The translations under genes and the position numbers were made by a program. The notes under the pieces were generated by a model, which did not search any database, was not told the origin of the DNA, and worked only from the letters and a program-made list of their open reading frames with translations. From Acanthosoma haemorrhoidale (Eukaryota; Arthropoda; Insecta; Hemiptera; Acanthosomatidae): a stretch of 64,000 bases of DNA. Numbering within the stretch: position 1 is the stretch's first letter; the number at the start of each line of letters is the position of its first letter. Where the stretch lies: the NCBI GenBank assembly GCA_930367205.1, contig OV884011.1, positions 108,801,139-108,865,138 on the forward strand, in the 5' to 3' direction. This document shows, piece by piece, positions 24,986-42,087 of this stretch.

Positions 24986-27900
24986 CTGGCTTCAGCATAT
25001 GGCGAAACGGCCGGAGAGCGAAGGAACGGGCGTGCTATGCTGTTTCCAGTGGTTCAACCAGCTAGATAGAGGAATTGGCTTAAGTGAGGGGGGGCTCCTA
25101 ACCAGAATGTGTATTTATGTATTGTATGTGTGTGAATACATAAGTGTGAGTGTTTTCGTACGCCCCGATTGCTGTGCAAGTAAATTGTAATTTTTTAAGA
25201 GCATAATTAAATAATTCTGTAGTTTAAAAATCTTCATCCAACTAATACTAATATTGTAGGCCCCATTTCTGCATTTCCAGGGAAAAAGTAGGTAAGTCTA
25301 AAAAGACATTTATTTGCTTACTAAACATTACCCACAAATGGTTATAACAATAGTCTCCTTAGAAACACAAAAATGGCTAAGAAAAAGTGTGGGGTGTGCA
25401 CACTTTTTCTAATAATAAGCTATTCAAATCTCGAATAGTTGCTTTCAAAAATAAATGCAATTTTTAATATTCAATAATTGTCCATTGTAAATATATATTC
25501 CAATAGTCCTGAGGAACAGCTACTCGACATCGGGGCCCAACATTGAAAAAACAATTCTTGACGGTAAAGTGTAATAAATAACTAATACTAGCAATACCTG
25601 ATTGTGATTCCGTACAGTTCTCCTTCAATATTTCTTCACTCATATTGTTGACAATTTCCTCAGTGATTATAATTATGCTGTATCGACATCAACTCATTGT
25701 ACCTACACTGCCTTAGATTGCATTTGTAAAGTTACTTTGCATATAAGAAATAAAGGGTTTTTTTCTTCTTGATGAAAGAAATAACTATTTTGTGGTTTAA
25801 TTACTTGTTGTGAGTTTAGATTAAGTGAATAACGCCCAATTTTGTCTTCCCACAAGTTTTCATTTATATTCACAAGCGCTTCAGCAACGTTTACTGTCAT
25901 TCATCATCAAGTGTACGGAATGTTGCTAATGATGCTAGTGTCCTGACTTGCTGCATGTTATTATTACAAATTGTTGAATTAATTCTCTTCGTCTACATAC
26001 ATACTCTCAAAATTTGATTCTCTCATGTTTTCCACCTGTGCTTTTAAATTAAGTATTATCATCGGGCACGATTCTTTCTTAGGATGTTTGAATTGTTAGT
26101 TATTAATAAAGTATTTAGTGTGGTGAAATTGGAAGAATTGAATGCTAAAATATATGATGATTAATGAAACATACTTTTTATTATTTGTTTAACCCTAATA
26201 CCTCGATACAATGTTCCTTTCTTTTTATGCCATGCCCCATGTACATCCTTTGAAACAAGCGCGTGCCTCATGTGGCCTTAACCTGTCAACAAGGATTCTT
26301 AAATCCAATATATTATGGCACCATAGTGAGTAACGTTTTATTCTGAATTCATAGCAAATATCAAATTAGCCATAACATTTGGAAGAATATAAAAAAATGG
26401 GAACTGAGAGCCTGGGTTTGTAGATATTTTCAAGACAGTTGGAACAGAATTTCCGTTCGAAATGAAGTTCCAATAGATAGTTCCGCGCTATTCAAAAATA
26501 TCATCACAATACCGTTTAACGATTAAAATGGGTACCACTTGCGCCAACATGCAACTGAGACCATATTGGTTGTGAGGCATACGTTGCATGTGCCTTGTTG
26601 CACGATAAGAGGCACCGCCTAAACATTTAAGGTTAATTACATATAGGTACAATTCTTTTCTGCTTAGTTATAATATGATGCACCGGAAATGTAATCCTCA
26701 TATTGAGGGAATAAGGACCGGTTTTCTTGATAGGTCTAGCTTACGAGTATTTCTCAAAATAAGTTCATCGTAACTAAAAAAAATAATATAAAAAGCAGCA
26801 ATGTATAACTAGAACCATTTAAAAAAAACAACAAAAAAAAACGCCCTGCTGACGGAATATTTAACCTATTCGGAAAATTTTCCTACTATCCTACTACTTT
26901 CCTGAGCTTATTTACGTTTCCATTCAGTCGAGTCACTATTGAGCACATGAAAGGTAATTATAGCGTCAATACTGTTTTATTTGTTGTTTGCACTGTAATC
27001 TGTCAAACTGTCTTAGTAAAAAAATAACATCGTATAATAGGTTATTAGAACTAAAAATGAATTAGTCTCCACTAATTCATTGTGATTCATAGGAGACTTT
27101 GTCCAAGAATAATATTTTTGTATCATCTATTATCTATTTATGTTTATATAGTTACAGCTGTTCAGTACATGTGATTGCCGACAGCGAAGGGAAATACACT
27201 TTGTAGAAGAAACACACAGACATGACGACTGGGAGACTAAAGGCAGTTGCCCATATTTGTTAGAAAGTGGCGACTTTACTTTGTGGTTTTGGCAATTACT
27301 GAACTCAACTTTGATGCAATTCAAATGTTTTGAACAACAATTAAAATAAGATTAATAATGAGTGTTTTTTAAAGTTATAAATATTTGTTTGATGTAGATT
27401 TTTTTTTTTATTTGAATGTATTTAAAATATTATAACTCAGTGACGATTTTATACTTGAATGGGTCGCCATTAGCGTGATTAACTATTTGACATTTCATCT
27501 TAATATGGCATCAATTATGGTAATCTGAGTTTTATGTATACATCTATAATATAGAACCGTCACCACTGCGGCCACTTCTGCTTCTACACCTTTCATTCAT
27601 ATCTTTCTCTCTCATCTGAGCCGTCCTATTTTCATCATTCATTCCCACTCTACGAACCTTCCACATCATGATATAAATCAAAATAAATATAATAATGATA
27701 TAAGTGGCTTATGAATGACCCTTAAGCCCCGTAATTTACGAGGATAAACATTAAGACAATCAGCTTATAATCAGGCATTGTTAACACATGCAAATACGTT
27801 ATAATACTATATATGTGCTTTGTGTATATATGCAAAGATCCTATAAGTCCATGTACTTTCATATTACATATCATGGGAAAGCAAGCATTACTCTAACACA

Positions 27901-28681
27901 GCTTTTGAAATGAAGTTCTTATTAACGAAATCCTGTATTTGTGCATTCGAATCGAAAAGAATAATTGCATAAAAACAGTTCAATTGAGATTTGTAAAGAA
28001 CAGGATTTTCTTAACGAATTAGGTCTGTGCTTGTCAGAACCTTAGATTTTATTTCAGATACAAACATATATAATGCAAGGCCATTGCAAAATAATATAAA
28101 ACAGGTTTGTCGGGGCTTGAAGGAATGCTGATTATTTAAAAGATATGCTGATGACCCTAATATGTCGTAGGCTCGAACGGTGAGTTTCCTTAATTAGGAA
28201 TATCTTAAAACTTGGTCGAATGAGCTAAAGCGGCATTTAAGTTCTACACTTAAGGACCTGTCTTACTTCGAGTAGGTCCCCCGATCTAGTACTTTATAAC
28301 TATACAAAATAATAAACTATGCTTTTCGGTTACAGCAGACATTCTGCTGTGTGATGGGTGGGAACCGTACATTATGATATAATTTGTATTACTTTATCAT
28401 GCAGTGAATATAATATATAATTTTTTATTCATGTTTCCATTCGTCAGTAGCATAATGCGGTTTTTGTTCCTAGTAATGTACAAAGTGCAGATCAACTCAC
28501 TTAAAAATAACCCTTGCAAGTTCCTGTTTCCTCACCATACCTTGTTAGTTGACTTTGAAAAAGCATTTCCACATTAAAATGGGAATGCGGTTCCGGGGAA
28601 TAAGGATAAGGATGGGAATATCCAGAGAATAAGGATGGCAGGTCGCTGTCATTCCAAGACCACATAAACTACCCACAGTAC
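24986..28681. other. Intergenic, no gene seen
   Basis: AT-rich DNA, no supportable gene, RNA or named repeat. Confidence 0.6.
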
Positions 28682-28757
28682 CTACCATGTTCCTCTTCTC
28701 CTGAACATAGTGTACTGTCGGGGCACACCTTCTAAAATCTTATGGAGTCAGATCAAA
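28682..28757 (+). repeat. Fragment of the S-family LTR
   Basis: About 75 bp matching the 3' portion of the solo LTRs at 42277 and 52259: CCTCTTCTCCTGAACATAGTGT, then CTGTCGGGGCACAC and ATGGAGTCAGAT in the same order. Its ends are undefined, so it is a third, strongly eroded copy. Confidence 0.55.
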
Positions 28758-29422
28758 AAAATACCTCTTAACGTAAACATAATTATAATTTTTTTTACGA
28801 AAAGGCACAGGCGTGAACATTGTGACATTGGAAGTTTATCGAGCGGTTATACCTCTTCACGCGATTTCATCAACTGACAGCTGAATATTCAAAGGCATGG
28901 AATGTATTAATTGGTTTTATGTTCAGTCGGCATAACGTTTATTATAATAGGTCGGTGACGAGTAACGGGCAGAAACATCAGAAATCAGGAAGAAAACATA
29001 CAAGAACCATATTTTCTTCTTTGGAATTATATAATTCGTTAAAAAAAAAGTCTGTATCTTTATAACGTCCACACTGACGGACTTTGTCCAACATAACATA
29101 ATATATTTATAACTCTGCGCAGTTCAGTTTGAAACTAGATTTTCACTTGAACTCGCGGTAATGCGCATTTAAATTCAAATTTAATAAATTTATGCATTCT
29201 TTGAAGGTTTCAACACGGCTACGGCCATCTAGATAGGAGTTACGATTACAGTATTTATCTGCGTCGCACTGTTATTTTGCATAAAATATTGATAAACCCC
29301 CCCCCCCCCAAGGCAGACCGAACCTCGGGTGCACCTGTCAATATTCAAAAACTAAATTAAATTCCAATGCTGATGGACGAGTATACATCGTTTTAGCGGT
29401 AACCATTAGTGAATTTACCGCG
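28758..29422. other. Intergenic, no gene seen
   Basis: AT-rich sequence with a 12-base C run near 29298. No gene. Confidence 0.6.
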
Positions 29423-29789
29423 ATATAAAACGTTCATTAAAAAAGTTTTAACAAGTCCCTTGAAAAACGTTATTTGTAGCAATAGCACAAGATTTTTCGA
29501 TAACACTTTTTTTTTTTTTCTTAAAGAGATTTTTTAAAAAAACACCACGCCCCTGACACCAACTACTTCTCGATTGGGAGGGAATCATACATTTGTTAGG
29601 GACGCACTAGAATAATTATTGAACAAATTAAGTACCTCTATGAGTAATCCTGTCAATGACAATAACTCTGGAAAATAATTTGAAAAAGTTCAGTACATAC
29701 TAATGCTATCCAATTTTATTTTATTTTAACTTTTCGCCATTTCCATTTAGGACAGGAACGGTGGACAATCCTATAGGGAGCAACTTACT
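29423..29789 (+). repeat. Left inverted repeat arm, 367 bp
   Basis: Starts ATATAAAACGTTCATT and ends GGAGCAACTTACT. It matches the reverse complement of 30262-30628 without a mismatch that I could find by eye. Confidence 0.85.
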
Positions 29790-30261
29790 TCAGTTAAAAA
29801 TGTTGAAGCAATCAGGGGAAAAAGTAAAATGTTGTTTTATGGTAGTGAAATTGTTTTGAGGGTGCCAATAGAAAAGAATGGTCATGAATTTTTAGCTATT
29901 ACTGATTTCAATGAGAAAAATTCAATAAACAGAAGCATGAAAATATTGCAACCAGAAGATTTATAGGAAGAATAGATCGTGGTTTCGTTCGTCATAGCAG
30001 AGAAATATCTTTAATTAGACAATTACATCCATCAATACAAAATATTTTAAGCAGTGCTTAGGGCTAATTACTTTTTTGGGAGGAAACGCTCATGGGCCAA
30101 AAGAAGAAACTTGACACTTGTCACCACTCTAGGAGCACTTTAAACAAAATGCTAGTCGATTGGGAGGTCACAACGCCACCTCCGCTTCAGGCGCCGCTTT
30201 AGGTTACCAGCCAGGATGAAGTGGAAGTATAAAACAGCTTGTGGATTAGGATTAGGATCCT

Positions 30262-30628
30262 AGTAAGTTGCTCCCTATAGGATTGTCCACCGTTCCTGTC
30301 CTAAATGGAAATGGCGAAAAGTTAAAATAAAATAAAATTGGATAGCATTAGTATGTACTGAACTTTTTCAAATTATTTTCCAGAGTTATTGTCATTGACA
30401 GGATTACTCATAGAGGTACTTAATTTGTTCAATAATTATTCTAGTGCGTCCCTAACAAATGTATGATTCCCTCCCAATCGAGAAGTAGTTGGTGTCAGGG
30501 GCGTGGTGTTTTTTTAAAAAATCTCTTTAAGAAAAAAAAAAAAAGTGTTATCGAAAAATCTTGTGCTATTGCTACAAATAACGTTTTTCAAGGGACTTGT
30601 TAAAACTTTTTTAATGAACGTTTTATAT
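30262..30628 (-). repeat. Right inverted repeat arm, 367 bp
   Basis: Reverse complement of 29423-29789. The outer boundary is TTTTATAT at 30621-30628, after which similarity to the left flank ends. Confidence 0.85.
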
Positions 30629-30649
30629 TTTATATTTTTTAACGAGAAA

Positions 30650-30840
30650 GGCAGACTGGATCGCTGGGGAAGACGCTACTAGGTAAAGTTTGTAGGGCCC
30701 CAGGCGACCAGCGTCCACGAGGAAGAGGTCTTCCAAGGAGGAGCTAGTTTTAGTGAGACGAAGGCAGAGAATCTGACTAGGAAGGTGCGGGGTCTGACAA
30801 CGCCGAACTAAAACATAGCAAGGTTAGGAAAGAGAGATGC
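30650..30840 (+). pseudogene. Possible LINE 3'-end scrap
   Basis: A GC-rich 190-bp patch translates in one frame to GDQRPRGRGLPRRS near 30700, resembling the Gly/Arg/Pro-rich GRRPRGRP-type motif near the C-terminus of many endonuclease-encoding LINE proteins. Stops interrupt it and no RT motif is present. It could equally be a chance Arg-rich frame. Confidence 0.25.
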
Positions 30841-30891
30841 AGAGGTAGTTGAATAATAAAGCCATGGTTCGAGTAGAGCAGCAAGCGCCAG

Positions 30892-35130
<4,239 letters not shown>

Positions 35131-35300
35131 AATAGTTTGTTGCTACGTTTCGGATTGATATCAATTCATCCTCAGTCAATAACTAGACAACCAGAAAACA
35201 AAACCTTAAGTTATGTGAATAGATTATAACTCTTTTCGAGATCTGCTATTCTCTTCTTTTTGGTGAGTCAAAATCAAAAGAATGTTGCATAATTATATTA
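35131..35300 (-). mobile_element. Penelope-like element 3' remnant
   Basis: On the minus strand a frame gives HSFDFDSPKRRE, a stop, then SKRVII near 35240-35290. This resembles the H-x-F-D/N-W/F-D...K...E...KR pattern at the C-terminus of Penelope-like proteins (GIY-YIG side). Just downstream lies CTGAGGATG, an ATTGATATCAAT palindrome and CCGAAACGTAGC (35142-35175), similar to the CTGA-GA...CGAAACGT motif common next to such ORFs. The hammerhead-type fold would be imperfect here. The rest of the element was not found. Confidence 0.4.
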
Positions 35301-37748
35301 TGGTTAACTGATGACATTTATATCTTTTGGATTATTAATTGGTTTTTTGTTGATATGATCCGGGTTTTTTTAAGTTTGTGCAGTTTTCCATTTGTAGCAC
35401 TTATCTTCTCAGTGTTTGTAATTAATTTTATATAAGTCAGTCTATTTTATCTTTTTTTATTTTCTATGTTATCTTTAATGTTTGAGAGGTTATGGTATTA
35501 TTGTTATAATATTGGAAAAATATTGTTGACGGTACACATTTTAAAATATCTGGTTAAAATATCGGTCCAAAACGTAGTTAAAAAATTGGGGATGATTTTA
35601 ACCGTAATAACTATTGCATCCTTCAAAACTACATTTGCTTATGAAAATATTTTCTGGAGGAACCCAAATATTTCGAAATGCCCCATTCAATCGGTTTTTC
35701 ATTACATTTTTCACTCCTCACTAAGGTAGGGAGGGATTTCTTTTTAAATTAAAACACTGTACTACTTGCGATTTGAGTGCAGTTATGCCAAACCGTCAAA
35801 TCAGACAAAACCCCGGAAATTTACATATAATATATATTTGATCTGAATCCACCCACATGTTATATGTTTTATTCCTCAAAACACGTATTCAAAGGTTGGG
35901 ATGTAGATGTTTGTGGAGATTTTTCTGCAGTAAATTTTCTGCATGAGTTTTCTTTTTTTTTTTGCTTAGTTTATAAATATTTTCTTGCAACCGATAATAT
36001 GTTTTCAAGTTGTTTGATTAAGACCAAAGATCATTAGTATTTAAGCTCCCCATTACGAGATGAAATATTCCTTCACTATTTCTATATTTATACTTCACAG
36101 TTAACCGTTTTCCAATACGCCTTTCTTTTTTCTATAGCTCAGAATGCCAAGAATCTCCAGTACATTATTCACAAAAGCTTGTTCATTTATAAGAACTGCG
36201 CGCCCAAATCGGTTTTTAATTAGTTTTGGTGCCTTCTTGGTGATTCACGTATAAATCTGTCTGTTTTTTTCTGGAAATTGTCAGTCTGTTTGACCTAGAA
36301 ATACGAAATTTCACGGATCTTCCACCATTGATGATAATCATAAATTAATTGATTGAATTCCGGTTAAAAAAGGTAAATAATGCAAAAATGTATATCAATA
36401 AAGATTACGATGTAATGATTTATAACACGTGATGTTTGTTGGTAATTGAGATTATAATTGCAGACATGTGTGAAAAATGTAAATAATATCCTGTTTTTAA
36501 TATTTGTGATGTCCCTTTTTGATCAAACAACTCAATATAAAACGTTATTAAGTGCTATTTAGCAATTATTTACTTGGAAATTTGAAAACATTAAACTAAT
36601 GAAACCCTAAATAATAACAATTGATACATTCTTTATATAGATTCTGTCAAGTATATAAAGATTAAAATTGCTGCAATCGTAGGAATTATCGGTATAAGTC
36701 TTTGTACCGTAATTGTATATCAGGATATGTGCAACTACTTTAATTAAATATTCTTATGATATTTTATGTATTAATAAAAAAAAATAAATAACTAACTAAC
36801 TAAAAAATAATTGATTAATCTGGTAGTAGTTCTGGCATAATAACGAGTCGCAATGAGGTAAGAATTAATTTATTGAGCTAATTAGACATGATGTCAAGAG
36901 TGAGTGAGATGTCATACTTGGAAGCAATCACATTTTATTTTTAAATGGATGTGTTATAATTAATACTGATTGTACTCCCAAGATTGAACTCATGTATAAA
37001 CACCTGATGGGAATAAATTAATTATTGAGATAAATAATTGTAAATTTTTGTTTTGAATAAAAATTATATTTAATGTTTTCTTTTCGTTTTCATTAAAACT
37101 AATTAATTTGTTCAAAAAAGTTATTTTATCATTTGTTTAAAAAATAAAAAACTTTTAAGCTTTTTTTGACATTTTGAGTTCAAGTACTGACCATAATTGA
37201 GATGTGCTATCACACAAAATAGCATAATATCAATAATGATATTTTTTTTTCTATGAGGGGCGCATCAGTTTAGGTAACAAAAAATTAAATTCAAATATTT
37301 AATCTCGTTCCAGCCGATTTCAATTGTTTTATTGATTAACATTTTTATTTTTTGTTAAAATAGTAATTGTTAAAAAGAAAAAAAGCTGGTTTTCTGGTGA
37401 TTGGAAAGGTTTACAATACAAAATGAAGAATTTTTTTTAAATACCGTGTAGTTTCTGAAACATCTAATGAACTCATCAAATGTAAAATAAAGTCATTATT
37501 GTGTTACGCGATCAGTATCTCTCGCTATCATTTCTTCACTGAAAAATGAATTTAAAAAAATAATGATCTCCTTATCTATCAGAAAAGAAAATTTGTTCGA
37601 AAATTTCTGTTTTTATTAATCTGAGCATTGTATTAACTAAAAAAAAGATATGCAGGTATGCTTAGGAGGATAAACGTTATAATTTATTAAAAAAGTCAAG
37701 AATTTTTAATCTACCCAAATTAATATGCCCAATACGTTTGGTGTCAAG

Positions 37749-37749
<1 letters not shown>
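35301..37749. other. Intergenic, no gene seen
   Basis: Very AT-rich DNA with no gene or named repeat. Confidence 0.6.
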
Positions 37750-37797
<48 letters not shown>

Positions 37798-37799
37798 TG
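37750..37799. repeat. (TA)n microsatellite
   Basis: About 50 bp of nearly pure TA dinucleotides. A shorter TA run occurs at about 38799-38820. Confidence 0.95.
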
Positions 37800-38034
37800 T
37801 AGCTGTTTGGCCCAAGTGTTTAACCATCAGTGGTAGAGGGATAACTTCGATTAAAGGAGGACACTTTAATGATTATATTATAATTATAGACCTGTCAGAT
37901 ATGTTGTTTTAACGATGTTAAACATATGTTGTAACATCAGTACCGGCACTTAGGTACGACGACGCCACGTGGATATGAAGATGCAACATACATAGTATTA
38001 TATTATACTATAGATTATGCTTGTGGGTCCTTAC

Positions 38035-38128
38035 CTGTGATGAGTGGGAAGAGGGCAGCTTGCTGCTCGAGAAAAGACTTGAGCGTGGAGTCGAGCTCTC
38101 CGACAGAACTTTGGGACTCGGTGTCCAT
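38035..38128 (-). CDS. Putative first coding exon of an unidentified gene
   Basis: Reading on the minus strand, an ATG in good context (G at -3, G at +4) opens a 94-nt frame: 31 codons plus one base, starting MDTESQSSVGELDSTLKS. It ends exactly at CAG followed by GTAAGG (38034-38029), a perfect match to the splice donor consensus. The exon and about 170 bp upstream of it are GC-rich and rich in CpG, in sharp contrast to the AT-rich surroundings, which is typical of a promoter-proximal first exon. The peptide looks soluble and amphipathic (LKSFLEQQAALFPLIT), and I do not recognise the family. Further exons should lie at lower coordinates or outside the window; none could be identified. The plus-strand open frames across the same place (38021-38392) are probably shadows. 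Confidence 0.5.
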
Positions 38129-38310
38129 AGCCCCGAACACACACGGCCATCCGCGAAGGACTGGCCGGCTCAGGGCCCCCACTGCTGCCGGCCGGCAGGT
38201 GGAGGGGGCCCAGCTACCTCAGGCCCGTGTCCTGCCGGAGACTTCAACTCCTTCACATCCAGTCAATGGCGCCTCTTCATTCATGTCTCCAAGCCGGCTA
38301 GGAAGAAACG
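38129..38310 (-). promoter_or_regulatory. GC/CpG-rich 5' region of the exon at 38035-38128
   Basis: About 180 bp with many CpG and GCCGGC-type motifs, the most GC-rich segment in the window. It probably holds the 5' UTR and core promoter. An upstream out-of-frame ATG (GCGGATGGCC, about 38151) would form a short overlapping uORF. No TATA box can be assigned. Confidence 0.4.
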
Positions 38311-40544
38311 TACTTTAAATGGGGCTACTATCAATTCTTCTGATGTTTTTTCTTGCTTGGGTGAGGAAATATTTCAATGGTTTTTGATATAGTTTTAACA
38401 AAAAGTTCTATGGATCATGATTACTTTAATAAAATTAATGTCGATTATAGATATGTATTTTTCATTTTCAATAAATGAAATAGATAGGCTTCTCCTGAAT
38501 GGAAGTATTTACAAAACAGAACGAAAGATTAGAATAAAATCGCTATAGTAAAAGGTTATTTTAAGGATCAATTATACTGTTCCAGAATGATGGTACACTT
38601 TATAAAGTCAATTTATTTTCGTTTTGTATTATGTTTAGTAATGCTTTCTATTTATCACAAGAAAATATTAAAAGTGCAATTATTTTCTCGTAAATAATAG
38701 TGATCGTTAGTATTTTTGTTTGAGAGATATCAATAGTTTTATTCCTTGCTTTGTTAACATTAATGTAGGGAAAACATGTAAATAATAAGTTAAGTTTTCA
38801 TATATATATATATATATATTTGGAGAATAATAAAGACAGATTAACAGCATAAATCAAGGTGTGTTGACTGGTGCAACAGTCCCATTGCACCGGAATATGC
38901 ACACCAATGGTGACTCCATGAGCCCACCTCACCGGCTACAGCTCAAAAAGTACTCTTTGTTTGAATTGTGCTGACACAAAAATTCATCGAAAGCCTCATT
39001 CCTCAAAAAACAATTTTATCACCATTTCTGTCAGTTGTCCTCTTAAAGAATTACTTGTTGTAATTAAAAATGGCGATTACTGCCGAATAAGTAGCCCGCA
39101 TTTTCACAATAATTAATGTTGAATAGAGTCAACGATTTGCGGTTTATTTAGTCTTGTTAGCAACCATAGCATGAGGAAATTCCCGAGGGCCATTCAGAGA
39201 CAGCCGGGGCATGGATTGGGCCAGTACTTGATCAATTTAAGATGGTGCAAACTCTCTGGAGTTTCTCTGACCCCTTCTTTCAACTGCCTTTGAAACAGTT
39301 CAAATACTTGAGGAATTGCAATAAGTGCTCAAACCGTTGGCAGAAGACTGGCTGAATTTGATAGACCATGAGCGTTGCTAAACACATGGGAGTTTGATCG
39401 AGTACACATGATCTGAACTTTTGTTCTGATGATCTGAACTGAAAATTACTGGGAGAGCGTAATATTTTCAGATTTTTTTCCGTTTTCCCTCTAAGCACCA
39501 GAAAGACGATGCAACGAGTGTACCTATGTAACACCGTTGGAAGCGTTAATTTCGGAGGTGGCTTTGAGATAGTTTGGGTATGGATGTAAGAATCGTCTTC
39601 GGCGAACCATAGAGAATTAAGAATTGCATCACACATATTTAACAGTGATATGAGATCACATTTATTCGCCATAATTTTATATTTTTGCATGACAATGCAA
39701 CCATATATCCACTTTTGTTGTCCAATAACTTAACAAGTTTGCGATTCGTTCTTTAAGCTGACCATAGCCCCACACAGGGACGAAATTGGGAGACAATTAA
39801 GAAAGGGCCCAAGCAAGATAGAGCATTTTTTCTGCGGTACGCCCTAGTGAAATAATAGAAGACGGTGCCTTTAAGGGAATATCCCAAGAAGCTTAGAACC
39901 ACTTAGTAAAGAATAAGTCAAGAAGGATGGAGGTACTCATTTGCGCTAGAGGAGGAAACAAGCGTTTTTGGAAAACATTAAAGTTTGGATTATTCCTTTT
40001 TGAGAACTATGGTTAATTTGTTTTGTAAACCAGTATTGGAGTATTTTCTCTGTTTTTATTCAGTAATAAAATGATTTTCTTTTTGTTTTATTAATTATAG
40101 TTATATAATTATATGTAATATTTTGTAAAAAAAAAAACATATAAGGTTAAAAAACAGTAACTTAAGAACAGATATGTAAGATTTTCGAAATGGGCCGGTT
40201 TGTTTGCAGAGCAAACATACACAATAAGTATATTGAAAACATCGTTGATTAATAAATTTTATGAACATCTAACATCACTTTTTTATTGACCTAAACCGGT
40301 GCCCTAAAAAATCCATCCACTCGTTTGAAAAAATTATTAAACACGAAAAACCACGTTTCGATTCGCTAAAATTCCTGTTTAAATGCTATTTAACATTAAT
40401 AGTTTTGATATTCTCCCCGCAGTTAAAGGCACATTAAAGACGGTAACGTCAAAATAATTACAAAGATAATCACAAGTTTTAGGAGCTACAATAGTAACTG
40501 GGTATCGTTCTATCCGATACCAATAACTTTTGTTTTAAAATTAG
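38311..40544. other. Intergenic, no gene seen
   Basis: Contains a 136-codon minus-strand open frame (39280-39690) without recognisable motifs, in a mildly GC-richer stretch (39150-39700) that may be an old repeat. Confidence 0.5.
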
Positions 40545-40642
40545 TTATTTAGATTGTTGTTATTTGTTTTAGAGGTGTTTTAACAAATAGTTCATATTAT
40601 TTGTTAAAACACCTCTAAAACAAATAACACCAATCTAAATAA
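40545..40642. repeat. Near-perfect hairpin, 45-bp arms
   Basis: Arms 40545-40589 and 40598-40642 are inverted repeats with one mismatch and an 8-base loop. The core is TTGTTTTAGAGGTGTTTTAA. No duplication or coding is seen. It may be a foldback MITE or a small-RNA hairpin precursor; the sequence alone does not decide. Confidence 0.85.
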
Positions 40643-42087
40643 TCTATGTAACTTATGTTTTTTCACAATCAACTAATAAGATATTTATACGCCAATTTAA
40701 TATTTAAAAAAAAACAATATTTTTTAAAAATAATTATGCAAAATAAATGCTGAAGGTACTGATGAACACGATTGAATGACGGACATGTGATCCAACAGCC
40801 TATAATTGATATTAACGTTAAGATCGTTAGGACAATGGTACATAAACGTTTAATAAAGTCATATAATATAGCAGTGAAAGTTTAGGTTAATGCTGTCTAG
40901 AGTATAATGGAGCAGCCAGACCGAAACCTTCTAACTTCATGTAGGGAGACTAAGGGAATAACACCTAAGCAGTCCTAAGCCCTTGTCACATGGGCTTAAA
41001 CTGCAGGGCTTAAACGAATCCAAATTCTTCACCTTCACAAAGTCATGTATCACTTTCGCTTATTTGAAGAATTCACGGAAACAATAAAGACATATAACCA
41101 ACAGTAAAAATGTATGCAAACATAAAAATCATAAAAATCAAAAAATGTGTTTTTTAACTTCATTTTTGTTTTGTTTTTCTGTTCAATTTATTGTAGGAAC
41201 CAATCCCCGACGGTATCCCATGCTAGTTCGTTGTACATGTTGTTATTTCCATGCAAGATACAAGAGGACCGAACTGAATTTTGGCAGATAAACGAGTACA
41301 AAAAAATATGCGTATGTTGATTAAAACATAAAATTAAAAGCATTTGACTCATTCCTTTAGAAGGCAATGAAGGTATTTTGGTGTTAACCGTTAGGCCTTC
41401 TCCAATCCATTATCCAATAATGAAACACATTGAAGAACATATGAAAATCAAGTGTGGTGCATTTCAACGTTTCCTTATGGCCGTAAACTATTTCAATGTC
41501 AGCTTATAATTATAATCGACTAGCTCTTAGTCCGTACGACATAGAACATTTTCATTATGCCATTTTTATCTTCAAATTTAAGTTCACTATCCAATCCCTA
41601 ATACAATTAGTTTGATACTACACAGCCTAAATGTTATTGGATAGTAGGTATTCAGCAGTTTCTAAGTTTGTATTGTACAATAACAAAAACAAACAAATGT
41701 TCTTTACCCCACGTTATTTATTTATCACTATATTTTATCAGACAGGAAAAATACTGAAGTCTATATAAGTGTAAAAACGAAGTAGATAACAGTAATTAAT
41801 CGAAAGTAATTAAGAATACAAGTACATACAACCAAGTCTTTAACGAATTCGCTAACTAAATATTAACTTACTCAAAACTTGATCACAAACAACACCTTTA
41901 GTTTCTCTTCCAGGAGCAAGAATATATAAATTTTTGGGTGAACAAGTTTATAAGCAAGTTACATAAAGTAGTCCGTGGGAGACACAGGGCGATCCCAAAT
42001 CCACTCCGCAGTAGATGAGACTGACGCTGTCGCGTGACTGGACTTGATCGCATCGAGAGTGTAAGTCTCACTGGAAATTGCTATATC
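40643..42087. other. Intergenic, no gene seen
   Basis: AT-rich sequence without a supportable feature. The last 100 bp are somewhat GC-richer. Confidence 0.6.

Larger units (their letters stand above)
29423..30628. mobile_element. Unclassified element with 367-bp terminal inverted repeats
   Basis: Two arms, 29423-29789 and 30262-30628, are the same length (367 bp) and appear identical in inverted orientation, including a 13-base T/A run. They flank a 472-bp centre. The centre has coding-like stretches in different frames, for example ending SIQNILSSA then a stop near 30060, so it looks like eroded gene remnants. I see no convincing target-site duplication. Long TIRs occur in Polinton/Maverick, foldback and some MULE elements; the termini do not settle which. 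A recent inverted duplication is the alternative. Confidence 0.65.

Noticed and set aside
38021..38392. Plus-strand ORFs of 123 and 93 codons in the GC-rich island
   Set aside because: They are open because of GC-rich composition, and the opposite strand has an ATG in good context with a consensus splice donor. They are probably shadows of that exon.
39280..39690. 136-codon minus-strand ORF; a DPFFQLPLKQ stretch on the plus strand near 39270 hinted at RT
   Set aside because: No further RT motif in either frame; many stops on the plus strand; the similarity is too short.
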